This document shows, one piece after another, positions 25,308-35,668 of a stretch of 64,000 nucleotides of DNA. The notes beneath the pieces are model-generated. The model had not been told where the DNA came from. It saw only the letters and a program-made list of their open reading frames with translations, and searched no databases. This DNA comes from Streptococcus cristatus. Lineage in GTDB: Bacteria; Bacillota; Bacilli; Lactobacillales; Streptococcaceae. How positions within the stretch are numbered: the first letter of the stretch is position 1; each line of letters opens with the position of its first letter. Both the position numbers and the translations under genes were made by a program. The stretch is from the NCBI RefSeq assembly GCF_003943515.1, contig NZ_RJPT01000001.1, positions 491,990-555,989 on the forward strand, written 5' to 3'.

Positions 25308-26613
25308 GCAAAAAAGAGCCCGCGAGCTTGCTCTGGAAATCCTGAAAGAAGTCTTTGAAGAAGGAGCTTATTCCAATATTGCCCTCAACAAGGCTCTGAA
25401 ACAGAGTGCTCTCAGTTCAGCTGATAAAAGCTTGGTTACGGAGCTGATCTATGGAACAGTCGCTCGCAAAATTACTCTGGAATGGCAACTGGCTCATTGG
25501 GTGGAAGACAGGGATAAACTAGATAACTGGCTTTATATTCTGCTTGAGCTCAGCCTCTACCAGATGCTCTATCTGGATAAAATCCCCCAGCACGCTGTCG
25601 TCAATGAAGCTGTTGAGATTGCCAAAGGCCGCAAGCGTGGTAGTGAAAAATATGTCAATGCCATCCTGCGGAAAATCGAGCGGGAAGGCGCAGCTGATCC
25701 GACTACTATCAACCGCAAGAACAAGCGCTACTCAGTCCAGTATTCTCTGCCGGTCTGGATGGTCAAGGTGTTGATTGACGAATACGGGGAAGAACGCGCG
25801 GAAGCCATCTTTGCTAGTCTCTTTGAGCGCAACAAGGCCAGCATTCGAGTGACGGATGTGGCTCGAAAGGAAGAAATTAAAGCAGTTTTGGGTGCGGACG
25901 ATTCGCTCTTGGCTCCTTCAGCTTTGGTCAAGAAACAAGGCCATTTTGCTGGTCATGAATTCTTTGAAAAAGGCTTGATTACTATTCAAGACGAGTCTAG
26001 TCAGCTGGTTGCTCCAACCTTGCATATTGAAGGGAATGAGCAGATTCTGGATGCCTGCAGTGCGCCAGGTGGGAAGGCTGTGCACATGGCTTCCTATCTG
26101 ACGAGTGGTCAGATTACAGCCTTGGATCTTTACGACCATAAGCTGGACTTGATTCGCCAAAATGCAGAACGTCTAGGCTTGGCAGATAAAATCACCACTA
26201 AAAAACTGGATGCGACCAAGGTATTTGAGACTTTTGGTTCAAATGCATTTGATAAAATCCTAGTGGACGCTCCCTGCTCTGGTATCGGCTTGATTCGCCG
26301 CAAACCAGATATTAAGTACAATAAGGAAAACGCTGATTTTGAAAATTTACAAAAAATTCAGCTGGATATATTAGACAGCGTTTGTCAAAGTCTACGTAAA
26401 GGTGGTATAATAACTTATAGTACTTGCACGATTGTGTCTGCAGAGAATTTTGATGTAGTCAAGAAATTTCTAGAAAGACACCCAAATTTTGAGCAAGTTA
26501 GACTAGAACATGAAAGAGAAGATATCGTGAAAGACGGCTGTATCTTGATTACGCCGGAATTATACGGAAGCGATGGATTTTTTATCAGTCAATTTAGGAA
26601 GATATCGGACTAA
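25291..26613 (+). CDS. rsmB: 16S rRNA m5C967 methyltransferase
   Basis: About 440 aa from ATG 25291, overlapping fmt by 17 bases. The N-terminal NusB-like domain (about 1-140) precedes the methyltransferase domain with SAM motif '[14 protein letters not shown]', '[15 protein letters not shown]' with the first catalytic Cys, and '[13 protein letters not shown]' with the second. It methylates 16S rRNA. It is followed at 18 bases by phpP. Confidence 0.93.
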   Translation: MNLESKQKRARELALEILKEVFEEGAYSNIALNKALKQSALSSADKSLVTELIYGTVARKITLEWQLAHWVEDRDKLDNWLYILLELSLYQMLYLDKIPQHAVVNEAVEIAKGRKRGSEKYVNAILRKIEREGAADPTTINRKNKRYSVQYSLPVWMVKVLIDEYGEERAEAIFASLFERNKASIRVTDVARKEEIKAVLGADDSLLAPSALVKKQGHFAGHEFFEKGLITIQDESSQLVAPTLHIEGNEQILDACSAPGGKAVHMASYLTSGQITALDLYDHKLDLIRQNAERLGLADKITTKKLDATKVFETFGSNAFDKILVDAPCSGIGLIRRKPDIKYNKENADFENLQKIQLDILDSVCQSLRKGGIITYSTCTIVSAENFDVVKKFLERHPNFEQVRLEHEREDIVKDGCILITPELYGSDGFFISQFRKISD

Positions 26614-26631
26614 GAGGAGGAAACTGACAGT

Positions 26632-27372
26632 ATGGAAATTTCAATATTAACAGATGTTGGTCAAAAGCGGACAAATAATCAAGATTATGCCAATCTTTTT
26701 GTAAATCGGGCTGGCAAGACCATGATTATCTTGGCCGATGGTATGGGTGGCCACAGAGCTGGTAACATTGCCAGCGAAATGGCTGTAACAGACCTGGGTG
26801 CTGCATGGGTTGATACTCAGATTGACTCAGTGAACCAAGTCCGTGAATGGTTTGCAGAGCATTTGGAACAAGAAAATCAGCGCATCCACCAATTTGGTCA
26901 GGACGAGGAATACAAGGGTATGGGCACGACGCTAGAAGCCTTAGCCATTATTGATAATCAAGCTATCTATGCTCATATTGGTGATTCTCGAATTGGCTTG
27001 ATTCGCGGTGAGGAATATAGCCAATTAACCAGTGACCATTCACTTGTTAATGCTTTGCTCAAGGCTGGACAGATTACACAAGAAGAGGCAGAACGCCATC
27101 CGCAGAAGAATATTATCACTCAATCTATCGGTCAAAAAGACGAAGTGCAGCCTGATTACGGCATGATCACATTAGAAGCTGGTGATTACCTTCTGCTCAA
27201 TAGTGACGGTCTGACTAATATGATTTCAGACAGCGAAATTTATGATATTGTCACCAGCGATATCAGCCTATCTGAAAAAACTGAAACCTTAATTCGCTTT
27301 GCCAACAATGCTGGAGGGCTGGATAATATCACAGTTGCTCTGGTTCGTTTTGACAAGGAGGAACAGGAATGA
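26632..27372 (+). CDS. phpP: PP2C-type Ser/Thr protein phosphatase
   Basis: 246 aa. PP2C metal-binding motifs are '[13 protein letters not shown]', '[13 protein letters not shown]', 'IGDSRIGL' and 'LNSDGLTNM' with '[10 protein letters not shown]'. It reverses StkP phosphorylation and is cytosolic. GAGGAGG lies upstream of the ATG, and its stop overlaps the stkP start (ATGA). Confidence 0.95.
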   Translation: MEISILTDVGQKRTNNQDYANLFVNRAGKTMIILADGMGGHRAGNIASEMAVTDLGAAWVDTQIDSVNQVREWFAEHLEQENQRIHQFGQDEEYKGMGTTLEALAIIDNQAIYAHIGDSRIGLIRGEEYSQLTSDHSLVNALLKAGQITQEEAERHPQKNIITQSIGQKDEVQPDYGMITLEAGDYLLLNSDGLTNMISDSEIYDIVTSDISLSEKTETLIRFANNAGGLDNITVALVRFDKEEQE

Positions 27373-29243
27373 TTCAAATCGGCAAGATCTTTGCCGGGCG
27401 ATATAAAATCATCAAACAGATTGGCCGTGGAGGCATGGCAGATGTCTATCTGGCGCGAGATCTGATACTTGATGGTGAGGAAGTTGCTGTAAAGGTTCTT
27501 AGAACCAATTATCAGACAGATCCTATTGCAGTTGCCCGCTTCCAAAGAGAAGCCAAAGCAATGGCGGACTTGGATCATCCTTACATTGTCCGGATTTCCG
27601 ATATTGGAGAAGAAGATGGTCAGCAATATCTGGCCATGGAATATGTGTCTGGGCTTGACCTCAAACGCTACATCAAAGAAAATTCTCCACTTTCAAACGA
27701 AGAAGCAGTCAGAATCATGGGGCAAATCCTACTGGCTATGCGCCTGGCGCATACACGCGGGATTGTCCACCGTGATCTAAAACCACAAAATGTCCTCTTG
27801 ACACCAGATGGCGATGCTAAGGTAACAGACTTTGGGATTGCCGTGGCTTTCGCAGAGACCAGCCTGACTCAGACCAATTCGATGCTGGGGTCGGTGCATT
27901 ATCTTTCGCCAGAGCAGGCGCGTGGTTCTAAAGCTACTGTTCAGAGCGACATTTATGCCATGGGGATTGTTTTCTATGAGATGCTGACAGGGCATATCCC
28001 TTATGACGGAGATAGTGCTGTAACGATTGCTTTGCAGCATTTCCAAAAGCCTCTGCCTTCAATCATCGCAGAAAATCCGAATGTCCCTCAGGCCTTGGAA
28101 AATGTGGTCATTAAGGCGACGGCTAAAAAGCTGAGCGATCGCTATCAATCCGTTGCAGAGATGTATGTTGATTTGTCCAGTAGCTTATCTTATGACCGTC
28201 GAAATGAAAAGAAACTGGTCTTTGATGATGGGGCAAAGGCAGATACTAAAATTTTGCCAAAAGTTCCTCCAATTCCTCAGTCAGCTCCAAGTCCTGTCGC
28301 AGAAGCAGTGGCTCCTAAAGCTACGGCTGATGTGAAGAGAGAGGCCCCTGTTTTAAAAGCTCCAGTCAAGAAGCCGAAAAAACGCCATTTGAGAGCTAGA
28401 TACAAGGTTATGTTCTTAGCCATTCTCTTGGTTTTTGCAGCCTTCTTCTTCTTGCTCTATAAAAGTCCTGCCAATACTACGGTACCAGATGTAGCAGGTC
28501 AAACAGTGGCGGAAGCCCGTTCGACCATTACTGCTAAAGGCCTCGAAGTAGGGGAAATCAAAGAAGACTACAGTGACAATGTGGCAGAAGGCAAGGTCAT
28601 CAAGACAGATCCGCCAGTAAATAGCCAGCGTCGGGAAAATAGTAAAGTGGATTTGATTGTCTCTAAAGGCTCAAAAACCTTTACGGTAGAAAACTATGTT
28701 GGTCAAAAATCTTCTGAAGCGGTCGAACATCTGAAGAGCACCTACAATATCCCTGAAAAGCTAATCAAGATTGTAGAAGAAGAGAATTCTGATGTTGAAG
28801 AGGGAGTTGTTATCAGCCAGACACCGGCTGCAGGTTCTTCTTACGATGTGACATCAAACAAACAGATTACCCTGACAGTGGCTAAAACGGTGACTAGGGT
28901 TGAAATGCCAGACTTCGGTCATCTCCAAGTTTCCTATGCCTATGCACGGGCTTATCTGATGGAGATGGGAATTTCTGCGTCTCGAATTGAGCGTGTTATC
29001 GATCGTTCTGTAGAGTCAAGTCAAGCTGATTTGGTGACATCCCAGTCTCCAGCAGCTGGACAAAGTATCAAATTGAAATCAAATACCAAGATTACTTTCT
29101 ACGTAACAGATGGCACAGTCACTAGCTCTTCTAGTTCAAGTGAGCGAACACAACCATCATCCTCTTCAAGCAGCACGAGTGAGGAGGAAAGTCACTCGAG
29201 CTCTTCGAGCAGCTCTACAACCGCATCGACGAGCCATCAGTGA
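27369..29243 (+). CDS. stkP: eukaryotic-type Ser/Thr kinase with PASTA domains
   Basis: 624 aa. Kinase domain about 1-275: '[10 protein letters not shown]', Lys in 'VAVKVL', '[10 protein letters not shown]', 'DFGIA'. A basic linker leads to one membrane helix (about 342-364). Three PASTA modules follow outside the cell (about 370-435, 440-508, 512-580), then a serine-rich tail of about 40 residues with many SSSSS runs. It senses muropeptides or lipid II and controls division and wall synthesis. Pneumococcal StkP has four PASTA modules, so this one is shorter with an added tail. Confidence 0.95.
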   Translation: MIQIGKIFAGRYKIIKQIGRGGMADVYLARDLILDGEEVAVKVLRTNYQTDPIAVARFQREAKAMADLDHPYIVRISDIGEEDGQQYLAMEYVSGLDLKRYIKENSPLSNEEAVRIMGQILLAMRLAHTRGIVHRDLKPQNVLLTPDGDAKVTDFGIAVAFAETSLTQTNSMLGSVHYLSPEQARGSKATVQSDIYAMGIVFYEMLTGHIPYDGDSAVTIALQHFQKPLPSIIAENPNVPQALENVVIKATAKKLSDRYQSVAEMYVDLSSSLSYDRRNEKKLVFDDGAKADTKILPKVPPIPQSAPSPVAEAVAPKATADVKREAPVLKAPVKKPKKRHLRARYKVMFLAILLVFAAFFFLLYKSPANTTVPDVAGQTVAEARSTITAKGLEVGEIKEDYSDNVAEGKVIKTDPPVNSQRRENSKVDLIVSKGSKTFTVENYVGQKSSEAVEHLKSTYNIPEKLIKIVEEENSDVEEGVVISQTPAAGSSYDVTSNKQITLTVAKTVTRVEMPDFGHLQVSYAYARAYLMEMGISASRIERVIDRSVESSQADLVTSQSPAAGQSIKLKSNTKITFYVTDGTVTSSSSSSERTQPSSSSSSTSEEESHSSSSSSSTTASTSHQ

Positions 29244-29309
29244 GGCAGCTAGTTGCAGAGATCTTATCGAGTCTATTTTAGGCTTTGTAGATAAATAAAA
29301 GCGTATCCC

Positions 29310-29338
29310 TTGATTTTCAAGGCAGACTATGCTATAAT
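29310..29338 (+). promoter_or_regulatory. promoter of the rimP-nusA-infB operon
   Basis: TTGATT (29310-29315), 17 bases, TATAAT (29333-29338) with an extended TGC. A leader hairpin AGAGGCGA/TCGCCTCT (29359-29384) precedes the rimP ribosome-binding site. Confidence 0.7.
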
Positions 29339-29407
29339 CATCTTAGTAAATATGAAAGAGAGGCGAGGAAATATCTTCGCCTCTTGTCTGTGAGGAGGTG
29401 CAGTCTT

Positions 29408-29878
29408 ATCGCAACGATTGTTGAATTAGTAAGAGAAGTCATTGAGCCAGCCATCCAAGAACCTTATGAATTGGTGGATATTGAGTATGGAAAGATGGGC
29501 GGTGACCATGTTCTCAGTGTTTTTGTAGACAAGCCCGAGGGGATTACGGTCAACGATACAGCAGATTTGACCGATATTATCAGTCCTCTGTTGGACTCTA
29601 TCAAGCCAGATCCTTTTCCTGACCAGTATTTTCTGGAGGTGACCAGTCCAGGCTTGGAGCGCCCGCTCAAGACCAAGGAAGCTGTGGCAGCTGCAGTCGG
29701 CAGTTATATCCATGTCAGCCTTTATAAGGCACTGGATAAAAACAAGGTTTTTGAAGGAACTCTACTTGGATTTGAAGATGATGTTTTGCTTATGGAATAT
29801 ATGGACAAAACACGCAAAAAAGAAGTTGAAATTCCATATAGTCTAGTGTCAAAAGCAAGATTGGCCGTTAAATTTTAA
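29408..29878 (+). CDS. rimP: ribosome maturation factor RimP, unusual start
   Basis: About 156 aa. '[20 protein letters not shown]' starts the fold and '[14 protein letters not shown]' is the conserved RimP motif. It assists 30S assembly. A perfect AGGAGG at 29393-29398 points to initiation at about 29405-29410, where no NTG codon exists in frame. ATC at 29408 is best placed; ATT at 29417 is next. GTG 29390 and TTG 29384 lie before the ribosome-binding site, so they look unlikely. Confidence 0.85.
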   Translation: MATIVELVREVIEPAIQEPYELVDIEYGKMGGDHVLSVFVDKPEGITVNDTADLTDIISPLLDSIKPDPFPDQYFLEVTSPGLERPLKTKEAVAAAVGSYIHVSLYKALDKNKVFEGTLLGFEDDVLLMEYMDKTRKKEVEIPYSLVSKARLAVKF

Positions 29879-29910
29879 TAACAAATCGCAATATTAATGA
29901 AGAAAGGAAT

Positions 29911-29930
29911 ACTTTTGCTTCAGCAAAAGT
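29911..29930 (+). promoter_or_regulatory. hairpin between nusA ribosome-binding site and start
   Basis: ACTTTTGC-TTCA-GCAAAAGT is a perfect 8-bp stem. It separates AAAGGA (29903-29908) from ATG 29934/29940. When folded, it would bring the ribosome-binding site to a normal distance from the start. Confidence 0.6.
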
Positions 29931-29939
29931 TACATGAAG

Positions 29940-31175
29940 ATGAGTAAAGAAATGCTAGAGGCCTTCCGTATTTTGGAAGAGGACAAAGGTATTAAAAAAG
30001 AAGATATTATCGAAGCAGTGACAGAATCCCTTCGCTCTGCTTATCGTCGTCGCTACGGTCAGGCAGACAGCGCAGCCATTGAGTTTAATGAAAAAACAGG
30101 TGATTTCCATGTCTATACTGTCCGTGAAGTCGTGGACGAGGTCTTTGACAGCCGCTTGGAAATCAGTCTCAAGGACGCCTTGGCTATCAGTTCTGCCTAT
30201 GAGTTGGGAGATAAGATCAAGTTTGAAGAAGCGCCAGCTGAATTTGGCCGGGTAGCAGCTCAATCTGCCAAGCAGACCATCATGGAAAAGATGCGCAAAC
30301 AAACTCGTGCCATCACATACAATACCTACAAAGAACATGAAAATGAAATCATGTCAGGAACAGTGGAGCGCTTTGATAATCGCTTTATCTATGTCAATCT
30401 TGGTAGCATCGAAGCGCAACTATCGAAGCAAGACCAGATTCCTGGTGAGGTCTTTGCCTCTCATGACCGCATCGAGGTATTTGTCTACAAAGTAGAAGAC
30501 AATCCGCGTGGTGTCAATGTCTTCGTTAGCCGTAGTCATCCAGAAATGATCAAGCGCCTGATGGAGCAGGAAATTCCTGAGGTTTACGACGGAACTGTTG
30601 AAATCATGAGCGTGTCTCGTGAAGCGGGCGATCGGACCAAGGTAGCGGTTCGCAGTCACAATCCAAACGTGGATGCGATCGGAACCATCGTCGGACGTGG
30701 TGGTGCCAATATCAAGAAGATTACCAGCAAATTCCACCCAGCCAAATACGATACCAAAAGTGGCCGTATGATTCCGACTGAGGAAAATATCGATGTCATC
30801 GAATGGGTTGCCGATCCAGCAGAGTACATCTACAATGCCATTGCTCCAGCTGAGGTCGATCAAGTTATTTTCCATGCTGAAGACAATAAGCGAGCTTTGG
30901 TTGTTGTGCCAGATAATAAACTTTCTCTGGCTATCGGTCGTCGTGGTCAAAACGTTCGCTTGGCAGCTCATTTGACTGGCTTTAGAATTGATATCAAGTC
31001 AGCCAGCGAATTTGAAGCAATGGAAGCAGCCAACGAGCTTGGTGGATTTGGCCAAGATTACGTACCAGCCGAAGTAGATGCTCCTTCAGCAGAATTTGAA
31101 GCGGAAGAGCTGAATGATACAGAAGTGGCAACTGAAATCGAACTCGAAGAAAGTGAAGCAGTAGCCACAGAATAA
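29940..31175 (+). CDS. nusA: transcription factor NusA
   Basis: 411 aa from ATG 29940 ('MSKEMLEAFRILEEDKGI'); ATG 29934 adds two residues. N-terminal RNA-polymerase-binding domain, an S1 domain (about 135-200) and two KH domains ('GRGGANIKKI', 'AIGRRGQNVRLAA') are clear, then an acidic tail. It controls pausing, termination and antitermination. Confidence 0.95.
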   Translation: MSKEMLEAFRILEEDKGIKKEDIIEAVTESLRSAYRRRYGQADSAAIEFNEKTGDFHVYTVREVVDEVFDSRLEISLKDALAISSAYELGDKIKFEEAPAEFGRVAAQSAKQTIMEKMRKQTRAITYNTYKEHENEIMSGTVERFDNRFIYVNLGSIEAQLSKQDQIPGEVFASHDRIEVFVYKVEDNPRGVNVFVSRSHPEMIKRLMEQEIPEVYDGTVEIMSVSREAGDRTKVAVRSHNPNVDAIGTIVGRGGANIKKITSKFHPAKYDTKSGRMIPTEENIDVIEWVADPAEYIYNAIAPAEVDQVIFHAEDNKRALVVVPDNKLSLAIGRRGQNVRLAAHLTGFRIDIKSASEFEAMEAANELGGFGQDYVPAEVDAPSAEFEAEELNDTEVATEIELEESEAVATE

Positions 31176-31186
31176 GGGAGGCAGAT

Positions 31187-31483
31187 ATGGCAAAAACAAG
31201 AAAAATCCCTTTAAGAAAATCAGTTGTATCAAATGAAGTGATTGACAAGCGTGATCTGTTGCGCATCGTCAAGAATAAAGAAGGTCAGGTCTTCATTGAT
31301 CCGACAGGCAAGGCCAATGGGCGGGGCGCTTATATCAAGCTAGATAATGAAGAAGCTCAGCAAGCCAAGAAAAAACGGGTATTTAACCGTAGTTTCAGTA
31401 TGGAAGTAGAAGAAAGCTTCTACGACGAGCTGATTGCCTATGTCGATCACAAGGTCAAGAGAAGAGAGTTGGGTCTTGAATAA
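31187..31483 (+). CDS. ylxR: YlxR family (RnpM) protein
   Basis: 98 aa, with 'IPLRKSVVSNEVIDKRDLLRI' (start) and 'DPTGKANGRGAYIKL' diagnostic of YlxR. Members bind RNase P RNA (RnpM) and possibly other RNAs. It lies 11 bases after nusA with AGGGAGG upstream, and its end overlaps ylxQ. Confidence 0.92.
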   Translation: MAKTRKIPLRKSVVSNEVIDKRDLLRIVKNKEGQVFIDPTGKANGRGAYIKLDNEEAQQAKKKRVFNRSFSMEVEESFYDELIAYVDHKVKRRELGLE

Positions 31484-31775
31484 AGAAAAACTAGCAAACT
31501 TGCTGGGTTTGGCCCAGCGGGCTGGCCGCATCATTTCAGGAGAAGAATTGGTCGTTAAAGCCATCCAAGAAGGAAAGGTTCATCTGATCTTTCTAGCTGA
31601 GGATGCCGGACCAAATCTGACGAAAAAAATGACTGATAAAAGCCATTATTACAAGATAGAAGTGTCAACCGTGTTTTCAACACTGGAATTAAGCACTGCG
31701 ATTGGCAAAGCTCGTAAAGTAGCCGCCATCACAGATGCTGGTTTTACAAAGAAAATGAGGTCTCTTATGCAATAG
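31476..31775 (+). CDS. ylxQ: YlxQ, L7Ae-like K-turn binding protein
   Basis: 99 aa from TTG 31476 overlapping the ylxR stop; the conserved N-terminus '[20 protein letters not shown]' begins right after it. The fold is that of L7Ae/L30e ribosomal proteins, which bind kink-turns. Function in streptococci is unsettled; it always sits between ylxR and infB. Confidence 0.9.
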   Translation: MNKEKLANLLGLAQRAGRIISGEELVVKAIQEGKVHLIFLAEDAGPNLTKKMTDKSHYYKIEVSTVFSTLELSTAIGKARKVAAITDAGFTKKMRSLMQ

Positions 31776-31791
31776 AAGAGGAGGACAAGAA

Positions 31792-34599
31792 TTGTCTAGA
31801 ATTAGATTGTACGAAATCGCAAAAGAATTGGGGAAGGAAAGTAAAGAGGTAGTAGCTCGGGCTAAGGAATTAGGGCTAGAAGTCAAAAGCCATTCTTCCA
31901 GCGTAGAAGAAGAAGCAAGCCAGCGCATCAAGGCTAGCTTCGCGACTAAGACTAAAGAAGTTGCTAAGCCTCTTCCAGAAAAAGAGGTGAATTCCCAGCC
32001 AGCACCAAATAAAGTAGCTGAAAAACCAGCTGCTCCAGTCCAAAAAGAAGTGGCCCCTGTTAAAAAAGAAGAGCCAAAAGTTGTTGAAGCAGCGGCGGCT
32101 GAAGTTCCAGCCAAACCGGCTCCAGCGCGACCACAAAGTCGAAATTTTAAGGCAGAGCGTGAAGCACGTGCCAAGGAACAAGCAGAGCGTCGTAAGCAGC
32201 AACAAAATCGGAAACCACAAAATTCTGACCAGAAGGAAAGTAATGAGCGTGATCGTCATGACCGCAAGGCCAACAATGATCGCCAAGAGCGCCGCAATGA
32301 CCGTCGTGATAATCGTGGTCAAGATGGCCGTCGGAATGGTCAGAATCATCAAGGATTTAACGGTCAGAACCGTCAACAGCCTCAAGGGCCGAAAATTGAC
32401 TTTAAGGCTCGGGCAGCAGCTCTGAAAGCAGAGCAAAATGCGGAGTACGCACGTTCTAGTGAGGAGCGTTTCAAACAGGCTCAAGCAGTTAAAGAAGCGC
32501 AGGAACGCCAGAATAGACGAAAAGAGCCAGTCCAAGCAGAGACAACAACTGCTGAAGTATTTAAAGCTACTCCGGCTGAAACAGTCCAACCGGCTGCTCC
32601 TGCACCAGCACAAGCTGCGGTAGATACTCGTCGTAAAAAGCAAGCTCGACCAGATAAGAAGCGCGATGATTTTGATCGCGAAGAAGAAGGTCCAAGAAAA
32701 CAACAAAAGAATCGAAATAGTCAAAATCAAGTGAGAAATCAAAGAAACAGTAACTGGAATAACAATAAGAAAAATAAAAAAGGAAAAGGTAACCAGAATC
32801 AGGTTCCAAAACCTGTTACAGAACGCAAGTTCCATGAGTTGCCAAGCGAATTCGAATACACAGATGGCATGACCGTTGCGGAAATCGCAAAACGGATCAA
32901 GCGCGAGCCAGCTGAAATCGTTAAGAAGCTCTTTATGATGGGCGTAATGGCAACGCAAAACCAATCTCTTGACGGTGATACTATTGAGCTCCTCATGGTG
33001 GATTACGGTATCGAAGCTAAGAAGAAGGTAGAAGTTGACACAGCTGATATTGAGCGCTTCTTTGTTGAAGAAGGCTACATCAATCCAGATGAATTAGTAG
33101 AACGTCCGCCAGTTGTCACTATCATGGGACACGTTGATCATGGTAAAACAACCCTCTTGGATACTCTACGTAACTCTCGCGTTGCGACAGGTGAAGCAGG
33201 TGGTATCACTCAGCATATCGGTGCCTACCAGATTGAGGAAAATGGCAAGAAGATTACTTTCTTGGATACACCTGGACACGCGGCCTTTACTTCGATGCGT
33301 GCGCGTGGTGCTTCTGTTACCGATATTACCATCTTGGTCGTAGCAGCTGATGACGGTGTTATGCCTCAGACTATTGAAGCGATCAACCACTCTAAAGCCG
33401 CTAATGTGCCAATTATTGTGGCCATCAACAAGATCGATAAGCCAGGTGCCAATCCTGAGCGCGTGATTGGTGAATTGGCTGAGCATGGTGTTATGTCAAC
33501 TGCTTGGGGTGGAGATTCTGAGTTTGTTGAAATCTCTGCGAAATTCAACCAAAACATCGATGAGCTTTTGGAAACAGTTCTGCTTGTAGCAGAAATTCAA
33601 GAACTCAAGGCAGATCCGACTGTTCGCGCCATTGGTACCGTGATTGAAGCCCGTTTGGATAAAGGAAAAGGTGCAGTTGCAACACTTCTTGTCCAACAAG
33701 GTACGCTGAATGTTCAAGATCCAATCGTTGTCGGAAATACCTTCGGACGTGTCCGTGCTATGACCAATGACTTAGGTCGTCGTGTCAAAGTGGCAGGTCC
33801 ATCTACGCCGGTTTCTATCACAGGTCTTAATGAAACTCCGATGGCAGGTGACCACTTTGCCGTCTATGAAGATGAAAAAGCTGCGCGTGCAGCTGGTGAA
33901 GAACGTGCTAAACGTGCCCTTCTTAAACAACGTCAAGCTACTCATCGTGTCAGTCTAGAAAATCTCTTTGATACCCTCAAAGCTGGTGAAGTGAAGTCTG
34001 TTAACGTCATTATCAAAGCCGACGTACAAGGTTCTGTAGAAGCCTTGGCTGCTTCCTTGCAGAAGATTGAAGTGGAAGGCGTTAAGATTACCATTGTCCA
34101 CTCAGCGGTTGGTGCTATCAATGAATCCGATGTAACTTTGGCAGAAGCTTCAAATGCCTTTATCATTGGATTTAACGTTCGCCCTACACCGCAAGCTCGC
34201 CAGCAAGCAGAAGCTGATGATGTAGAAATCCGTCTTCACAGTATTATCTATAAGGTTATCGAAGAAATGGAAGATGCCATGAAAGGAATGCTGGACCCAG
34301 AATACCAAGAAAAAATCATCGGGGAAGCCCTTATCCGCGAAACTTTCAAAGTTTCCAAGGTTGGTACTATCGGTGGATTCATGGTTATCAATGGTAAAGT
34401 TACCCGTGATTCTAAGGTTCGTGTCATCCGTGATGGCGTCGTAATTTACGATGGTCAGTTGGCTAGCTTGAAGCATTTCAAGGATGATGTGAAAGAAGTC
34501 ACTAACGGCCGCGAAGGTGGTCTCATGATTGATGGTTACAATGATATCCAAGTGGATGATACGATTGAAGCCTATATCATGGAAGAAATTAAGAAATAA
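31792..34599 (+). CDS. infB: translation initiation factor IF-2
   Basis: 935 aa, TTG start with AGGAGG 7 bases upstream. '[20 protein letters not shown]' begins the N-domain; a long basic, Gln/Asn/Arg-rich linker covers about 60-335. The G domain has '[12 protein letters not shown]' (about 446), 'DTPGHAAF' and 'NKID', then the C-domains that bind fMet-tRNA. It places the initiator tRNA on the 30S subunit. Confidence 0.96.
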   Translation: MSRIRLYEIAKELGKESKEVVARAKELGLEVKSHSSSVEEEASQRIKASFATKTKEVAKPLPEKEVNSQPAPNKVAEKPAAPVQKEVAPVKKEEPKVVEAAAAEVPAKPAPARPQSRNFKAEREARAKEQAERRKQQQNRKPQNSDQKESNERDRHDRKANNDRQERRNDRRDNRGQDGRRNGQNHQGFNGQNRQQPQGPKIDFKARAAALKAEQNAEYARSSEERFKQAQAVKEAQERQNRRKEPVQAETTTAEVFKATPAETVQPAAPAPAQAAVDTRRKKQARPDKKRDDFDREEEGPRKQQKNRNSQNQVRNQRNSNWNNNKKNKKGKGNQNQVPKPVTERKFHELPSEFEYTDGMTVAEIAKRIKREPAEIVKKLFMMGVMATQNQSLDGDTIELLMVDYGIEAKKKVEVDTADIERFFVEEGYINPDELVERPPVVTIMGHVDHGKTTLLDTLRNSRVATGEAGGITQHIGAYQIEENGKKITFLDTPGHAAFTSMRARGASVTDITILVVAADDGVMPQTIEAINHSKAANVPIIVAINKIDKPGANPERVIGELAEHGVMSTAWGGDSEFVEISAKFNQNIDELLETVLLVAEIQELKADPTVRAIGTVIEARLDKGKGAVATLLVQQGTLNVQDPIVVGNTFGRVRAMTNDLGRRVKVAGPSTPVSITGLNETPMAGDHFAVYEDEKAARAAGEERAKRALLKQRQATHRVSLENLFDTLKAGEVKSVNVIIKADVQGSVEALAASLQKIEVEGVKITIVHSAVGAINESDVTLAEASNAFIIGFNVRPTPQARQQAEADDVEIRLHSIIYKVIEEMEDAMKGMLDPEYQEKIIGEALIRETFKVSKVGTIGGFMVINGKVTRDSKVRVIRDGVVIYDGQLASLKHFKDDVKEVTNGREGGLMIDGYNDIQVDDTIEAYIMEEIKK

Positions 34600-34634
34600 G
34601 AGAAATCCGTCGAGAACTTCCAGTGAAAAGCATA

Positions 34635-34672
34635 TTGGGTGGAAGTCGATACTTCTATCCCAAGCACTTTTT
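34635..34672 (+). terminator. probable terminator after infB
   Basis: TTGGGTGGAAGT pairs with ACTTCTATCCCAA around CGAT, then GCACTTTTTT. Confidence 0.6.
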
Positions 34673-34720
34673 TCGCAAAGAGTTTAGAGCAAATTTCATT
34701 CAACTAAAACTAAAAATATG

Positions 34721-34893
34721 AGAGTGGGACAGAAATCGGTAATTCGTTAGAATTCGATTTCGTCGTCCCACCTCCGCACAGTTGAGTAGGGCTGTAAAAG
34801 CTGATGAAATCAGCGTAATAGAGCCCACTCAACCACTGCGTCTTGCTCGATAATCCAAAGACAATTGAGAGGCTAGGACTTTTGTCCCAGCCT
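34721..34893 (+). repeat. 173-bp interspersed repeat, copy 1
   Basis: Matches 51571-51743 with no gaps and about two mismatches. It folds into two strong hairpins, TGGGAC..GTCCCA (with GAAATCG/CGATTTC inside) and GAGTaGGGCT..AGCCCACTC (with GCTGAT/ATCAGC inside). It ends with a GGCTaGGAC-TTTT-GTCCcAGCC stem. It separates infB and rbfA. It may be a mobile MITE-like repeat, a small RNA or a multi-hairpin terminator. Confidence 0.75.
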
Positions 34894-34928
34894 TATATTG
34901 CAGAAGAAAAAATTAGAAAGGAAATCCT

Positions 34929-35279
34929 ATGGCAAATCATTTTCGTACCGACCGTGTAGGGATGGAAATCAAGCGTGAAGTCAATGAGATTTTGCAAAAG
35001 AAAGTCCGTGATCCACGTGTCCAAGGTGTGACCATTACTGACGTTCAAATGCTGGGCGATCTGTCTATGGCCAAGGTCTACTATAGCATCATGAGTGACC
35101 TGGCTTCGGATAATCAAAAGGCACAGCTGGGCTTGGAAAAGGCAACCGGTACTATAAAGCGTGAACTGGGCCGAAACCTCAAGATGTATAAGATTCCAGA
35201 CTTGACCTTCGTCAAAGACGAGTCTATTGAGTACGGTAATAAGATTGATCAAATGTTACGCAATTTAGAAAAACATTAA
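34929..35279 (+). CDS. rbfA: ribosome-binding factor A
   Basis: 116 aa. '[20 protein letters not shown]' and '[19 protein letters not shown]' are conserved RbfA segments in a KH-like fold. It matures the 5' end of 16S rRNA and is needed in the cold. It is separated from infB by a terminator and a 173-bp repeat. Confidence 0.95.
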   Translation: MANHFRTDRVGMEIKREVNEILQKKVRDPRVQGVTITDVQMLGDLSMAKVYYSIMSDLASDNQKAQLGLEKATGTIKRELGRNLKMYKIPDLTFVKDESIEYGNKIDQMLRNLEKH

Positions 35280-35366
35280 TGAAAAGAGTGAGATAGGGCA
35301 GTGTTTACGAGTCCTGTCTCATTTTTATTTTTGAAAATACTTTTTAAAAGTTTTGAAAAAAGGTGT

Positions 35367-35395
35367 TGACAAGTGGAGATTATCCTGTTATACTA
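35367..35395 (+). promoter_or_regulatory. promoter of tRNA-Leu
   Basis: TTGACA (35367-35372), 17 bases, TATACT (35390-35395), ending 15 bases before the tRNA. Confidence 0.75.
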
Positions 35396-35410
35396 GTAAA
35401 GTACTCGATC

Positions 35411-35496
35411 GCGGGGATGGCGGAATTGGCAGACGCGCAGGACTAAGGATCCTGTGACCGCTTTAGGTCGTGAGGGTTCAAGTCCCTCTCTCCGCA
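35411..35496 (+). tRNA. tRNA-Leu (anticodon AAG)
   Basis: The acceptor stem GCGGGGA/TCTCCGC with discriminator A, a long variable arm (TGACCGCTTTAGGTCG region) and T-loop GGTTCAAGTCC give a class II tRNA. The anticodon loop CTAAGGA within GGACTAAGGATCC reads AAG. CCA is not encoded. It stands alone with its own promoter and terminator. Confidence 0.93.
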
Positions 35497-35505
35497 TAGG
35501 ATTAG

Positions 35506-35526
35506 CTGACTTCGGTCAGTTTTTTT
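35506..35526 (+). terminator. terminator after tRNA-Leu
   Basis: CTGAC-TTCG-GTCAG followed by seven T. Confidence 0.75.
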
Positions 35527-35668
35527 GTTTTCTCAAAGAACCCGAATTTAAAAATTACTTGGGAATTACCTAAAATTTCAGGAAAAACTAGCAATTTTAG
35601 TGAAAAAGTGATAAAATAAACAATGTAAGTGGTTCATTCCACAAAAAATTAGAGGAGGCCTATTACAA

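Noticed and set aside
31876..32964. 362-aa leftward ORF opposite infB
   Set aside because: It is the antisense reading of the repetitive basic linker of IF-2, without ribosome-binding site.
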